Notes: a model not told the origin generated them from the sequence alone. Shown: positions 54,462-64,000, counted from the first letter of the stretch. The stretch is DNA of 64,000 nucleotides from Weissella bombi (GCF_900094835.1 NZ_FMAO01000001.1:396345-460344); one strand, 5' to 3'. Translations and numbers: made by a program.

Positions 54462-56648
54462 CTATGGTATTAATGATTGAATACCTGACCAAGCCTTCTT
54501 GGCTCCATCTTTAACATTATCCCAAGTTGATGAAGCACCTTGCTTAATTTGATCCCCGATATCAGCAATATTATCTTTAATCCCACTTACCTTAGAATCA
54601 TCGTCTTCGGTTATCGCCATCTTACTACGGACACTCTTAACACTAAACTTAGTTTGTTTTGTATTTGGGATAACCTGTTCAAGTGTTGTTTTCATCAATG
54701 GACCCGATGTTTGTGATAAGTACGCCGAAATTGTATGGTTAGCATCTGTTTCATCATATCCCGTCCAAGTTGTTACCACAACATCCGGCGTATAAGCAAT
54801 CGCCCATGAATCAGTAGCATTATCACTCGTCGAGTCTGTTCCAGAAACTTCAGTAGTCCCCGTTTTACCAGCAACATCATAACCAGCTGGATCAGCGGAA
54901 GCACCTGTTCCATGTGTATAAACGCCTAACATCATTGATGTCATTTCATTAGCAACTTTTCTAGACCAAAGACGCGTATGCTTCTCCTTGGCTTGAGCAA
55001 TTGTCTTACCAGAAGCATCAACAATCTTAGTGATGAAGTGTCCTTTGCTCATTTGACCGCCATTTGCAAAACTTGTATAGGCTTGAGTCATTTCAAGTGG
55101 TGTTACACCTTTCTTCAAACCCCCAATTGCTAATGCTAGATTTTTATCAGATTTTGCCAAAGGTAGCCCTGCTTTTTGAGCTGCTTCATAACCGACTGAT
55201 ACACCCATTTGATCAAGCAACCAAACAGCTGGAATATTGTATGAATTCTCCAATGCTTGATACATTGGAATCTTTTCACTAGTGTAATCACCATAATTTG
55301 AAGGTGAATAACCATTCGTTCCAAAACTCATCTTACTATTCTTTAAATCAGAATCGTATGAAAAGCCACGTGATAACGATGGTCCGTAATCAACAATTGG
55401 CTTAATCGTTGATCCAGGTGAACGACGAGATTGTGTTGCACGATTAAATCCTCTAAAGACGTGTTCACCACGACCACCAATAACAGCTCGAACACCACCT
55501 GTTTTGGCGTCCATAACAATTGAAGCAGCTTGTGAGCCGTCGCCGATAGGATTCAAATTAGGATTATCATAATCATCTTGTAAATTAGTCTGATCATTTT
55601 GATTCAATGTCGTATAAATCTTATAACCATTGTCTAAAATGTCTTGCTCTTTTAGATTATACGTACTCATTGCTTCATTAATAACAGAATCAAAATAATA
55701 AGGATAGTTGTAGTTTGAGTTATCTACCTCATGGTCAGAAGCATCAATCGGCAAATCAGCATTATAATTTGCTTGTGCTTGGGTCAAATATTTTGTTGAG
55801 ACCAAATTTTCTAGAACCTGATCTCGACGACTCTTAGCAGCATCATGGTAGGTTAATGGGTCATACCCATTCGGCGATTGTAACATACCAATCAACATTG
55901 CCCCTTGCGAGACTGACAAGTCAGCAGCATCAACACCAAAATACTTTTGTGATGCATCCTGAATCCCCCAAACACCATGACCAAAGTATGCATTATTCAA
56001 ATACATAGCTAAAATCTCATGCTTTGAATATTCTTTTTCAACTTGAATTGATAAGAATAACTCACGGACTTTACGAATCACTGTCTGATCTTGGCTTAAA
56101 AACGCATTCTTTACTAGTTGTTGCGTTAGAGTTGACCCTCCAACTGAAACATGACTACCACGAATTCGATACCATATCGTTGTTAATACACCACGGGTCA
56201 TTCCTTTAATAGAAAAACCATGTTCTTTGTAAAAATTTCGATCCTCAGTCGCAATAACAGCATTCACAGCATGTGGCGAGATATTCTGGAATTTGACATA
56301 CGTTCCTTTTTGACCAGATAAACTACCTGCCTTATTACCAGCATCATCATAAATTTCAGTTGTTGATTGCAATCGCTTTTTCAAGTCCGTCACATCTGTC
56401 GTTTTGGCTTCAAATGTTCCTAAGACACTCACTACCAAAAACAGCGTTAGAAATAGTGTAATCAACCATCGATTAACCTGAAATCGATGCCAAAATGGAC
56501 CAAAAGTCTTTTTAATCCAAGCATAGAATGGCTGACAATAGCGTTTATGCCACCGAATAATTGGTGCAAAAACACGCTGCGCCCATGTTTTAATTGGCAG
56601 TGTTTTTTGTTGCCACCATTCTTTTATTTTTTCCAAAAATTCTTTCAT
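54462..56648 (-). CDS. pbp1A: Class A penicillin-binding protein (PBP1A type)
   Basis: 728 aa. Cytoplasmic tail, one membrane span (about 65-83), GT51 transglycosylase domain with the catalytic Glu in ATEDRNFYKEHG and GGSTLTQQLVKN, then a transpeptidase with SxxK (STIK in RRSPGSTIKPI), SYN (SYNIP) and KTGT. Polymerises glycan and cross-links peptidoglycan. Start at the ATG 56646-56648, right after the argR stop (TAATATG), so translation follows argR; an ATG at 56693 would lie inside argR. Confidence 0.96.
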   Translation of the reverse strand: MKEFLEKIKEWWQQKTLPIKTWAQRVFAPIIRWHKRYCQPFYAWIKKTFGPFWHRFQVNRWLITLFLTLFLVVSVLGTFEAKTTDVTDLKKRLQSTTEIYDDAGNKAGSLSGQKGTYVKFQNISPHAVNAVIATEDRNFYKEHGFSIKGMTRGVLTTIWYRIRGSHVSVGGSTLTQQLVKNAFLSQDQTVIRKVRELFLSIQVEKEYSKHEILAMYLNNAYFGHGVWGIQDASQKYFGVDAADLSVSQGAMLIGMLQSPNGYDPLTYHDAAKSRRDQVLENLVSTKYLTQAQANYNADLPIDASDHEVDNSNYNYPYYFDSVINEAMSTYNLKEQDILDNGYKIYTTLNQNDQTNLQDDYDNPNLNPIGDGSQAASIVMDAKTGGVRAVIGGRGEHVFRGFNRATQSRRSPGSTIKPIVDYGPSLSRGFSYDSDLKNSKMSFGTNGYSPSNYGDYTSEKIPMYQALENSYNIPAVWLLDQMGVSVGYEAAQKAGLPLAKSDKNLALAIGGLKKGVTPLEMTQAYTSFANGGQMSKGHFITKIVDASGKTIAQAKEKHTRLWSRKVANEMTSMMLGVYTHGTGASADPAGYDVAGKTGTTEVSGTDSTSDNATDSWAIAYTPDVVVTTWTGYDETDANHTISAYLSQTSGPLMKTTLEQVIPNTKQTKFSVKSVRSKMAITEDDDSKVSGIKDNIADIGDQIKQGASSTWDNVKDGAKKAWSGIQSLIP

Positions 56649-56649
56649 A

Positions 56650-57117
56650 TTATTGCATCCATTGGTTAAATTGTTCAGCAACAGTAAGTGCAACGTCAGC
56701 CGAACGTGTCGTCACATAAATTGTGTTATGACCCGCTAAAGTCCCCACAATTTCAGGCATGTCAGCATCATCAATCATCGCTGCCAATCGATTACCGTTA
56801 CCCTGTGTCGTTTTAACAACAATCATAAATTCTACCGGAACAATGGTGGCAGCCATATCAGCAAAACCACGTTTGATTTGATCACCCTCATTTTTGCTAG
56901 TAGCAGGTTGATCAGACATAACTTGATATCTTGATCGCCCTTTAGCATCTGGTTGACGAACAATACGTAGTTCCTTAATATCACGTGATACAGTTGCTTG
57001 TGTAACCGCAATTCCTGCATCTTGTAAACGATGTAAAATCTCTTCTTGAGAATCAATTACGTCATGTGCCAAAATTTCAAGAATCATCATTTGGCGTTCT
57101 TGTTTTTTTAAAGCCAT
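56650..57117 (-). CDS. argR: Arginine repressor ArgR
   Basis: 155 aa. Winged helix-turn-helix (about 5-65, DSQEEILHRLQDAGIAVTQATVSRDIKELRIV by key residues, with the SRDIKE recognition helix) and the C-terminal oligomerisation and arginine-binding domain with GTLAGHNTIYV-type core (PEIVGTLAGHNTIYVTTRSADVA). Start ATG behind GAGG. Its neighbour argS is transcribed separately; I see no full ARG box. Confidence 0.95.
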   Translation of the reverse strand: MALKKQERQMMILEILAHDVIDSQEEILHRLQDAGIAVTQATVSRDIKELRIVRQPDAKGRSRYQVMSDQPATSKNEGDQIKRGFADMAATIVPVEFMIVVKTTQGNGNRLAAMIDDADMPEIVGTLAGHNTIYVTTRSADVALTVAEQFNQWMQ

Positions 57118-57228
57118 GTTTCATTCCTCTTTACATTTTAGTTACTACCACTCGGATAGTTTCACCCGTCTTATTTTAACATATTCAACTGTTTAGCTTA
57201 AATTTGGCTATATGATACACTTTCAACC

Positions 57229-57267
57229 AAAAAAAGTTGGGACATCTTCTTCTGTCCCAACTTTTTT
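57229..57267 (-). terminator. Strong terminator after argS
   Basis: AAAAAGTTGGGACA and TGTCCCAACTTTTTT are perfect arms around TCTTCTTC, with T-runs on both strands. Confidence 0.93.
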
Positions 57268-57283
57268 AATTCAGCTTCAAATT

Positions 57284-58969
57284 TTACATTTCTTTTGGTG
57301 CTTTAACACCCAACAAACGCAATGATTCTGTCAAAATATATGACACTGCTGATACCAATGCCAAACGTGCATTTAATTGATCATCTTCAACCAAAATTTT
57401 TGAGTTTGCATAGTATTTATTGAATGTACGTGACAAGTTTAATGCGTACTTTGCAATAACAGATGGTTCACGATCACGCCAAGCGCGACGAACAGTGTCA
57501 CCAAAGTTTGCAACTAACTTTTCAGTTTCCCAAACATTATCATCATCGATAACCAAGTTTGTTAGATCCAATTCTGGATTACCAGCCTTGCGCAAAATTG
57601 ATTGTGCACGTGCATTAGTATATTGTACATATGGACCAGTATCACCTTCGAAACGAACCACTTCTTCTAGCTTAAAGTCAAAGTCTCCCAAACGTTCGTT
57701 CATCAAGTCGTGGAATACCACAGCTCCTGTTCCAACTTCATGTGCAACTTCTTCCTTATTAGCTAAATCAGGATTCTTTTCATTAATTTGATCTGTAGCT
57801 AACTTAACTGAATCTGCCAAAACATCCTTCAATAAGATGATACGACCTGAACGTGTTGACAATTTCTTACCACCAACCGTAATCATACCAAATGGAATGT
57901 GCTCAATATCATCAGCCCATTCGTAACCCATTTTACTCAAAACGGCCTTTAATTGCTTGAAGTGTTCACGTTGCTCACCACCGACAACATATAATGACTT
58001 CACGAAATTATAGTTGTTCTTACGGAAGATTGCAGCTGCCAAATCACGTGTCATGTACAATGTTGCGCCATCAGTACGTTGAATCATAGCAACATTTAGC
58101 CCTTCATCAGTTAAATCAACAACTTGTGCACCCTGTGATTCAACCAATAAGTTCTTCTCTTTAAGGGTGTCAATAACTGCATCCATCTTATCATTGTAGA
58201 AAGCTTCACCGTTAAATGAATCAAAATCGATGTCTAAGTCTTTGTACAACTCCATGAATTCCTTCAAAGATTCTTCACGGAACCATGACCACAATTGATG
58301 AGCCTCTTCATCCCCATCTTCAAGCTTCTTAAACCAAGCGCGACCCTCATCATTTAATTCAGGTTGCTTCTCAGCTTCTTCGTGGAAACGCACATAGTAC
58401 TTTACTAGTGTGTTAATTGGATCTGCTTTAACTTCTTCTTCAGATCCCCAACGCTTATAAGCAGACATTAACTTACCGAATTGGGTTCCCCAATCACCTA
58501 GATGGTTAATCTTAATTGGTTGGTAACCATTAGCTTTAGCAATTTCGGCCAATGAATTTCCAATAACTGTTGAACGCAAGTGACCCATTGACATTGGCTT
58601 AGCAATATTAGGTGATGACATATCAATTGTAATATGCCCTGCTTCACCATCCGTATTGTGTCCATATTCAGAGTTACGCAAAACATCAGCTAACGTTTCC
58701 GCTCCAAATTGTGCTTGATCCAAGAAAAAGTTAACATAAGGACCAACCGCCTTCACATCTTTGAAGTCCTCAGTATCAATATCAGAAACGATATCATTAG
58801 CAATTTGTTGTGGTGCCATGCGGCGTGACTTTGCTAATAGGAATGCTGGAAAGGCATAGTCACCCATGCTAGCATCCTTAGGTACTTCAATTTTTGAAAG
58901 AATCGTTGCATCATCCAATTCAGGAACAACTGCAGCAATTTTTTGTGCAATGTGATTCTTGTAATCCAT
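57284..58969 (-). CDS. argS: Arginyl-tRNA synthetase
   Basis: 561 aa, standard length for class I ArgRS of this type. Charges tRNA-Arg with arginine. HIGH-type motif in SSPNIAKPMSMGHLRST, a KMSKS-equivalent KKLSTRSGR, and the DALR-type anticodon domain at the end (LNLSRTFNKYYANSKIL). Its ATG shares one base with the stop of the upstream DUF2187-like gene (TAATG), with AAAGGAG inside that gene. Confidence 0.98.
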   Translation of the reverse strand: MDYKNHIAQKIAAVVPELDDATILSKIEVPKDASMGDYAFPAFLLAKSRRMAPQQIANDIVSDIDTEDFKDVKAVGPYVNFFLDQAQFGAETLADVLRNSEYGHNTDGEAGHITIDMSSPNIAKPMSMGHLRSTVIGNSLAEIAKANGYQPIKINHLGDWGTQFGKLMSAYKRWGSEEEVKADPINTLVKYYVRFHEEAEKQPELNDEGRAWFKKLEDGDEEAHQLWSWFREESLKEFMELYKDLDIDFDSFNGEAFYNDKMDAVIDTLKEKNLLVESQGAQVVDLTDEGLNVAMIQRTDGATLYMTRDLAAAIFRKNNYNFVKSLYVVGGEQREHFKQLKAVLSKMGYEWADDIEHIPFGMITVGGKKLSTRSGRIILLKDVLADSVKLATDQINEKNPDLANKEEVAHEVGTGAVVFHDLMNERLGDFDFKLEEVVRFEGDTGPYVQYTNARAQSILRKAGNPELDLTNLVIDDDNVWETEKLVANFGDTVRRAWRDREPSVIAKYALNLSRTFNKYYANSKILVEDDQLNARLALVSAVSYILTESLRLLGVKAPKEM

Positions 58970-59289
58970 TATGCTTTGTCTCCTTTAGCATCTTTCTTAT
59001 CAGCCTTTTTATCGGCTTTTTCATCATCTTCCTTTTCAGGACGTGGGGCTGGATTGTCAGTCTTTACCAAGATTTTCGTATCTGACATACGCAAAACAGC
59101 ACGATGATTATATTCATTAACCGTTGCATCATCTTCAGGATCATTTTCAGTAATTACTACCAATAATGAATGCTCATAAATTTTTTCAACGATACCTTTG
59201 AAATCATGTTCAAAATTTGCGAATTTCTTTCCGGCAACAAAGTCACCCAAATCAAATTCTGATGTATTTTCTACTGGATCTTTAGCCAT
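58969..59289 (-). CDS. Small DUF2187-like protein upstream of argS
   Basis: 106 aa. Residues 12-75 (FDLGDFVAGKKF, FKGIVEKIYEHSLLVVIT, NHRAVLRMSDTKIL) resemble the KOW/SH3-like DUF2187 family by its VEKIYEHSLLV and NHR patterns; the rest (about 80-106) is a Lys/Asp/Glu tail. Function unknown. It is translationally coupled to argS. The family assignment is tentative. Confidence 0.7.
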   Translation of the reverse strand: MAKDPVENTSEFDLGDFVAGKKFANFEHDFKGIVEKIYEHSLLVVITENDPEDDATVNEYNHRAVLRMSDTKILVKTDNPAPRPEKEDDEKADKKADKKDAKGDKA

Positions 59290-59400
59290 GCTACTATCCC
59301 CTTTACTTTAAAAACTGAGGTTATTTTTAGTTTTATTAACAAATTTGTTAGTCATTTTTACGACAATTCTATAAATTATAACAAATTTTGCATCTAAAAA

Positions 59401-60927
59401 CTAGCACTCTAGCTCAGAATCTACTCTTTGTGCAATCGCCCAATCATTTTCATACGGCATATCAACACCATTAATTTTTTGATACTCATCTAGTCCCTTA
59501 GCTGCTAAAACAACGACATCATCTGGTCCAGCGTTTTTAATTGCTTCAGCAATAGCTGTTGTGCGATCTAATTCACGATGAATCGTCACGTTTGGATTTA
59601 TAATAGCTGCTTGAATTTCATCAGCAATCTTAGCAGGATCCTCATATTGTGGATCATCGCTTGTTAGGTAGACAATATCTGCGCCTTCACTGACAGCTTT
59701 ACCGATTCCTGGTCGTCGTGACACACCCTTGTTTCCAGGAGCACCAACAACGACAGTTAATTTATTAACGGATTCATTCTGACGAACAAAATGTAACAAA
59801 GCCGCAATCGATGCATAATTATGTGCATAGTCAACGTATACCGTACCATGTGACTTTGTATTTAAGATTTGCATACGTCCTGGTACTTTGACAACTTCCA
59901 AACCTTCAGCCATTGCTGGTGCATCTGCACCAACCAAACGTGTCGCAATCATTGCTGCTAATGCATTACTTTGGTTGAAATCACCCGGCATATCAAGTTT
60001 ATACTCACCATTAATATGCAAATGTTCTGCTTGTTGTCCTACCTCACGTACCTTAAAGACACTACCATGTAGGTTAGTATCAGTCGCTTCAAAGTAAGCA
60101 TCTGCCTTTGGTGAATCAGCATCTTCTTGTCCATATAGCCAAATACCATCACGTGGTACGTTCATTTCGGCACGTTCAATCAAAGTACCAAAATAATCAC
60201 TATCGACGTTCAGAACAATTTGTTCAGAATGATCAAACAGCATCATCTTATGAGCAAGATAATCCTCAAATGTTGGATGCTCATTTTCACCAATATGATC
60301 AGGACTAATATTCAAAAAGATACCTACATTATAGCGTAGCCCATAAACACGGCGCATCTTAAATGCTTGTGAAGAGACTTCCATTACCATATGGGTCATA
60401 CCATTGTCGACAGCTTCACGCATCCAACGGAATAAATCAAGTGATTCCGGCGTCGTCAAATGAGCACGATAATGGAACTTTGGTTCGTTACCAGTAATAA
60501 CTTGCAAAGTTGATGATAATGCCACCTTGTCATGCGTATATGAACGTAGAATTTCATACGCCATATAAGCCGTTGATGTTTTACCTTTTGTACCAGTAAT
60601 ACCAATTAATGCCAAATCATTTTGGGGATATCCATAATAGGCCATTGCAATGATGCTCATTGCTGCAGGAACATCATCGGCAACCCAAGTTGGTAATCCA
60701 GTTTCATGTACAAAAGTTTCAGGTGCAACAATCGCCGTCACACCTTGTGTAATTGCATCATCTAAATATTCAGGTTTAAAATTCCCCTTAATAAACAATA
60801 AAGTACCAGGCACAACATCTTTTGAATTATAGGCTAAATGTTGTATTTCACCATCAAAGTTTGGTGCTGATATTAATAAATCTTGATCAGCTAATAACGT
60901 TGTTATGTTATCTGCAGTGAGTGTCAT
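59401..60927 (-). CDS. murE: UDP-MurNAc-L-Ala-D-Glu:L-lysine ligase
   Basis: 508 aa. Adds the third residue of the peptidoglycan stem peptide. ATP-site GITGTKGKTST (about 108-118), the NISPDHI block, YVDYAHNYAS, and the amino-acid-selecting motif TSDDPQYEDP, which has DDP in place of the DNPR of diaminopimelate enzymes, so L-lysine is predicted. Start ATG behind AGAGGA, 5 bases after the RdgB-like gene. Confidence 0.95.
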   Translation of the reverse strand: MTLTADNITTLLADQDLLISAPNFDGEIQHLAYNSKDVVPGTLLFIKGNFKPEYLDDAITQGVTAIVAPETFVHETGLPTWVADDVPAAMSIIAMAYYGYPQNDLALIGITGTKGKTSTAYMAYEILRSYTHDKVALSSTLQVITGNEPKFHYRAHLTTPESLDLFRWMREAVDNGMTHMVMEVSSQAFKMRRVYGLRYNVGIFLNISPDHIGENEHPTFEDYLAHKMMLFDHSEQIVLNVDSDYFGTLIERAEMNVPRDGIWLYGQEDADSPKADAYFEATDTNLHGSVFKVREVGQQAEHLHINGEYKLDMPGDFNQSNALAAMIATRLVGADAPAMAEGLEVVKVPGRMQILNTKSHGTVYVDYAHNYASIAALLHFVRQNESVNKLTVVVGAPGNKGVSRRPGIGKAVSEGADIVYLTSDDPQYEDPAKIADEIQAAIINPNVTIHRELDRTTAIAEAIKNAGPDDVVVLAAKGLDEYQKINGVDMPYENDWAIAQRVDSELEC

Positions 60928-60932
60928 GACAT

Positions 60933-61556
60933 TTAGTCCTCTTTCTTACTTTCTTTTTCTAATTCACCAGCCTGTTGCAGTTGGTTTTTCATTTTAATTG
61001 CAGCGCGACCACGATGGGCATAATGTACACGTTCAGGCATATCTATTTCTGCAAGGGTTAGTCCATTCTCTGTCTCTAAAAGTTCGTCTAACCCATTACG
61101 ATTACCACGCGGTACGGTAACCAATTTAACGCCACCCTTACCTTGTGAAGTATACACTTTATTTGCGGGTGATATCACCACAAAATCAGCTAATAAATAA
61201 GCCTTTCGTGATGCATCTGATGGTAATTGCTGCAAAACATATTGATTAATTTCATCATCCCCTCGCAATTGATGCGCCTTAAATTCACGCATCGTCGTTA
61301 CGCCAAAATGATCAGGAATTGCTGGAATAAACAATGCTGAATCATCAGCTAACACATATTCATTTGGTAAAAGTTGATGAATCGTTTGTGCCTTCACTAA
61401 AGCATTTTGTGCCATATCATCTGTCGTTTCAGGTGGAAATGCAATTTGATCAATTACTTGTCGATAATTAATACCTTCCATCCCCAAAACTGCTAGATAA
61501 TTAATCATTTCATTCGTTTTATGTGTATTATTTGACGCAATAATTAGACGTTGCAT
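60933..61556 (-). CDS. RdgB/HAM1-family non-canonical purine NTP pyrophosphatase
   Basis: 207 aa. Family start LIIASNNTHKTNEM, ADDSALFIPAIPDHFGV in place of the usual ADDSGL, and a C-terminal NGLTLAEIDMPERVHYAHRGRAA in the place of the FaELs...KN-iSHRg motif. Cleans ITP/XTP from the nucleotide pool; the sequence is more divergent than most. It lies 2 bases from folC and 5 bases from murE, one operon. Confidence 0.85.
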   Translation of the reverse strand: MQRLIIASNNTHKTNEMINYLAVLGMEGINYRQVIDQIAFPPETTDDMAQNALVKAQTIHQLLPNEYVLADDSALFIPAIPDHFGVTTMREFKAHQLRGDDEINQYVLQQLPSDASRKAYLLADFVVISPANKVYTSQGKGGVKLVTVPRGNRNGLDELLETENGLTLAEIDMPERVHYAHRGRAAIKMKNQLQQAGELEKESKKED

Positions 61557-61558
61557 GA

Positions 61559-62854
61559 TTAAATACCTTCCTTTTCAATTGCCCGTAACGTATAAACAGA
61601 ACCTGTCACCACAATAAGGGCTTTCGAAGATTCTCGAACCTGACGTGCTAGTGAAACAGCTGCTGTTGAATCGTCTGCAATTTCTACATCGACATCACTT
61701 GTTAAAACAATTTTAGCTGCCAATTCATCAGCAGACATTGCATTCTTTGAATCTGGTGTTACAGCAATAATAGTCGAAACATATGGTAGTAATTCATCCA
61801 ACATTTCCGACGTATTTTTTCCCTTCACTAGGCCTAAAATAACAGTCGGTTTGAACGGTAGATGCCAAGAACGAATCGTTGCAACTAAACTTGTTATACC
61901 ATTAGGATTATGCGCAGCATCATATAAAATATTATTTTTACTATCAAATTCCATTCGACCAGTAATTTTAACATGTGCTAATGCCTCGGCTACCGCAACG
62001 TCAGGTATTGAAATACGTCTATTCTTTAGAATAGTGACAATCTGTAATACCGTACTCAAATTATTTGCTTGATAAGCACCGGTTAATGACAATTTTAAGC
62101 CCTCTAATTGATCAACATTTAATACTAAGCCTTCTGGTGAAGAACGCACCAAAGTAATCTTAGGTTTGTCGTATGGATTCCATGTTGCATCAACTTGCTC
62201 AGCTTTTTCATGAAGTATTTTGAATACTTCAATATCCTGACCAGGGTAATTAACTACCAAACTGCCTGGCTTAATCGCACCAGCAACATTTTCAGCAATT
62301 TTTAACAGATTGTGTCCTAAAAACTCTGAATGATCATCAGAAATTTTTGTAATGGCAACCACAAGTGGTGATTCGATAACATTTGTTGCATCACCGGTGC
62401 CGCCAACACCAGCTTCTAAAATAGCAAATTGCACTTCTTGCTTTGCAAAATGACATAGCGCAATTAATGTCCACATTTCAAATTTAGTTAGTGTCTTATC
62501 ATCACCACCATGGTTTTTAATCTCAACCATGATACGTTTGTAATGATACATCACTTCTTTCTCACTAATCATCTGACCATTAATTGTTACTACTTCACGA
62601 TCAGTTAAAATTGCAGGTGTTGAAAAATGACCCACACGATAACCAGCAGATACCAAAACCTTACTAATCATCACACCTGTTGATCCCTTACCATTTGAAC
62701 CAACAATATGAATCACAGATAAGCGTCGCTCAGGATGCCCAATCCACGACAAAATTTCCTTTAACATGCCTACACGACTATGCTTGCTTGGCGTAAATTG
62801 CCAATCATCACCTAAATTTAATTCAAGTTGTCGATATGTCTCAACCGTCCCCAT
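61559..62854 (-). CDS. folC: Dihydrofolate/folylpolyglutamate synthase
   Basis: 431 aa. Mur-ligase-like fold: P-loop HIVGSNGKGSTGVMISK (about 49-65), GHFSTPAILTDREV, ILEAGVGGTGDATNVI, and YDAAHNPNGI for the C-terminal domain. Adds glutamates to folates. First gene of folC-rdgB-murE; an extended -10 (TGATAAAAT) about 60-65 bases upstream is the best promoter candidate. Confidence 0.95.
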   Translation of the reverse strand: MGTVETYRQLELNLGDDWQFTPSKHSRVGMLKEILSWIGHPERRLSVIHIVGSNGKGSTGVMISKVLVSAGYRVGHFSTPAILTDREVVTINGQMISEKEVMYHYKRIMVEIKNHGGDDKTLTKFEMWTLIALCHFAKQEVQFAILEAGVGGTGDATNVIESPLVVAITKISDDHSEFLGHNLLKIAENVAGAIKPGSLVVNYPGQDIEVFKILHEKAEQVDATWNPYDKPKITLVRSSPEGLVLNVDQLEGLKLSLTGAYQANNLSTVLQIVTILKNRRISIPDVAVAEALAHVKITGRMEFDSKNNILYDAAHNPNGITSLVATIRSWHLPFKPTVILGLVKGKNTSEMLDELLPYVSTIIAVTPDSKNAMSADELAAKIVLTSDVDVEIADDSTAAVSLARQVRESSKALIVVTGSVYTLRAIEKEGI

Positions 62855-62985
62855 TAGCTTATCCGGTCCTTTTTAATATACTTTCCTAACAAGTAATTTT
62901 ATCATAAGTTAACAACTTAAAAAGAGCTATCTAAAAAGAATAATACTAAACCCTTCTAAACTGTCTACTTAATTTTCTCTATAGT

Positions 62986-63013
62986 AAAACAGCCCGTGAT
63001 AATTCACGAGCTG
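62986..63013 (-). terminator. Terminator after the AraC-family gene
   Basis: Minus strand: CAGC-T-CGTGA pairs with TCACG-G-GCTG around ATTA, followed by TTTTACT. Confidence 0.72.
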
Positions 63014-63026
63014 AACACTATTTCTT

Positions 63027-64000
63027 TTATTCGGCAATAATCATTTCACCACTTTTATCTTCTTGCAGACGAGCTTCATCGGCCTTTTCTGCTGTTGTTT
63101 TACTATACTGTTTTGGCGTTAAACCAACAATCGATTTAAATACCTGAATAAAATGACTAGTAGTCGTAAACGACAACCGCATTGCTATATATTTCAAGCT
63201 AAAATCGGTCGTCATTAACATCTTTTTAGCAACATCAATTTTTTTAGACAACACATATTGTTTAATAGTTGTCTTATAATGCTCTTTAAATTTTCTATTT
63301 AAATACCGCTCCGAATAACCAAATACGCTACTTAAATCCTGTAAGCTTAAACGATAAGTAATATGCTCAATAATATAGCTTTGTACTCGCTCAGCGATTG
63401 GCATATTGTTTGCCTTAAAGTAACGTTTCAACTCGTTAAAATAATATAAAGTAATATTTTCTAACCATAAATCAAAAGAAATTTGTGTTTCCTGAATTTC
63501 TATTTTGGCAATAATCTGATTAAAGATATAATAGGCTTCATCCACTGGATAATTATTTCGAATAGCTGATTCATTCAAGACAGCCAAATAAGCAATTAAG
63601 CTATCTTTTTGCCCCCGTAGATAGTTTTTATCTTTAAATATTTTACCGTATTGTTTACTACGTAATTTAGACCTTAGATAGTAAATCATCCGGTTCTCAT
63701 CTAACTTGTTAAATGCATCTAACAATCCAGCAAAGTTATCTTGCATTTCTTTTTCTTCTTCAGGTAAAAATTCTGTAAGTGGCTTTGATTCGCTGACTGT
63801 ATCATCCAAATAAAACGAATATAATGGCCAATCTGGTGCTGAAGTTTCTTTTAATAACTGATAAGCAAACTGCAATACTGGTTTAACTTGTGGTGTCAAT
63901 GTAAACAACGCTAGATTTTTACTAGAATATAATGGGGCTGACATTTCTGGTTGCATTACTAAGTATTCATCATCCCCAAAACTAATTACTAAATAATAAT
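63027..64000 (-). CDS. AraC-family transcriptional regulator, 5' end outside window
   Basis: Frame open to base 64000, so the N-terminus is missing; an internal ATG at 63956 is not the real start because the frame continues upstream as VISFGDDEYLV. Two helix-turn-helix motifs fill the C-terminus (about the last 110 residues): LSLQDLSSVFGYSERYLNRKFKE and LKYIAMRLSFTTTSHFIQVFKS, ending in the GLTPKQYSK signature. The N-terminal helical part is not a known sugar-binding cupin that I can recognise. Target unknown. Confidence 0.88.
   Translation of the reverse strand, partial: YYLVISFGDDEYLVMQPEMSAPLYSSKNLALFTLTPQVKPVLQFAYQLLKETSAPDWPLYSFYLDDTVSESKPLTEFLPEEEKEMQDNFAGLLDAFNKLDENRMIYYLRSKLRSKQYGKIFKDKNYLRGQKDSLIAYLAVLNESAIRNNYPVDEAYYIFNQIIAKIEIQETQISFDLWLENITLYYFNELKRYFKANNMPIAERVQSYIIEHITYRLSLQDLSSVFGYSERYLNRKFKEHYKTTIKQYVLSKKIDVAKKMLMTTDFSLKYIAMRLSFTTTSHFIQVFKSIVGLTPKQYSKTTAEKADEARLQEDKSGEMIIAE

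Noticed and set aside
1-64000. CRISPR array, tRNA or rRNA genes, insertion sequences, prophage
   Set aside because: No regularly spaced repeats, no cloverleaf or rRNA sequence, no transposase or integrase motifs seen on either strand; the phage-like domain at 898-1155 is part of a glycosyltransferase gene.

Overview
The window looks like chromosome from a low-GC lactic acid bacterium of the Lactobacillaceae, most likely Weissella or a close relative in the Leuconostoc group. This rests on gene content: a MurE of the L-lysine type, a KxYKxGKxW-type signal peptide, an aggregation-promoting-factor-like LysM protein, an M29 aminopeptidase, the ymfF-ymfH-rodZ-pgsA-cinA-recA order, and a poly(glycerol-phosphate) teichoic acid locus. 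The genus is inferred; there is no rRNA to settle it. Almost everything is on the minus strand; the one convincing plus-strand gene is the M29 aminopeptidase at 22.5-23.7 kb.

Layout. (1) 1-471: 5' part of a zinc alcohol dehydrogenase, with a promoter overlapped by a cre-like site. (2) 898-18297: one long, tightly packed teichoic acid operon read right to left: licD, a Ser-rich membrane protein, tagH with a LysM tail, tagG broken by one in-frame stop, a small exported protein, a TagE-N-like protein with no catalytic half, a 1326-residue TagF-GT4 protein with SH3/GW-like repeats inserted in the GT4 hinge, tagD, an SGNH hydrolase, a dUTPase-fold-like protein, a TagF protein with a decayed GT4 half, a GT4 protein with a decayed TagF half, and a GT2 protein with a phage-tail-like C-terminal domain. 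It ends in a terminator at 721-752. (3) 18.5-33.5 kb: a YbjQ protein, an Mga-like regulator, msrA-msrB, pepS, two secreted LysM proteins each preceded by an exact WalR-type box, an RluA pseudouridine synthase, a cold shock protein, a DHA2 drug exporter with a DUF4811 partner, coaA and helD. (4) 33.7-39.7 kb: the recA-cinA-pgsA-rodZ-ymfH-ymfF block. (5) 39.9-49.4 kb: gntP and gntK, each with a cre-like site, flanking a lemA operon with two DUF2207 paralogues and a pair of bacterial PH-domain membrane proteins. (6) 49.5-64 kb: yhaM-yhaN-yhaO, a YlbF protein, argR coupled to a class A penicillin-binding protein, argS, murE, an RdgB/HAM1 pyrophosphatase, folC and a partial AraC regulator.

How it works together. 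Much of the window serves the cell envelope: teichoic acid synthesis and export, peptidoglycan precursor supply (murE), polymerisation (PBP1A), shape (rodZ), phospholipid (pgsA), and secreted LysM proteins probably under WalRK. The strongest leads are in the teichoic acid operon: three TagF-GT4 paralogues in complementary states of decay suggest a split or dual-activity polymerase making a backbone that contains sugar and glycerol phosphate; the GW-like insertion, the dUTPase-like protein and the phage-tail-like domain are unexpected; and the nonsense codon in tagG should cripple export unless it is suppressed or another exporter takes over.
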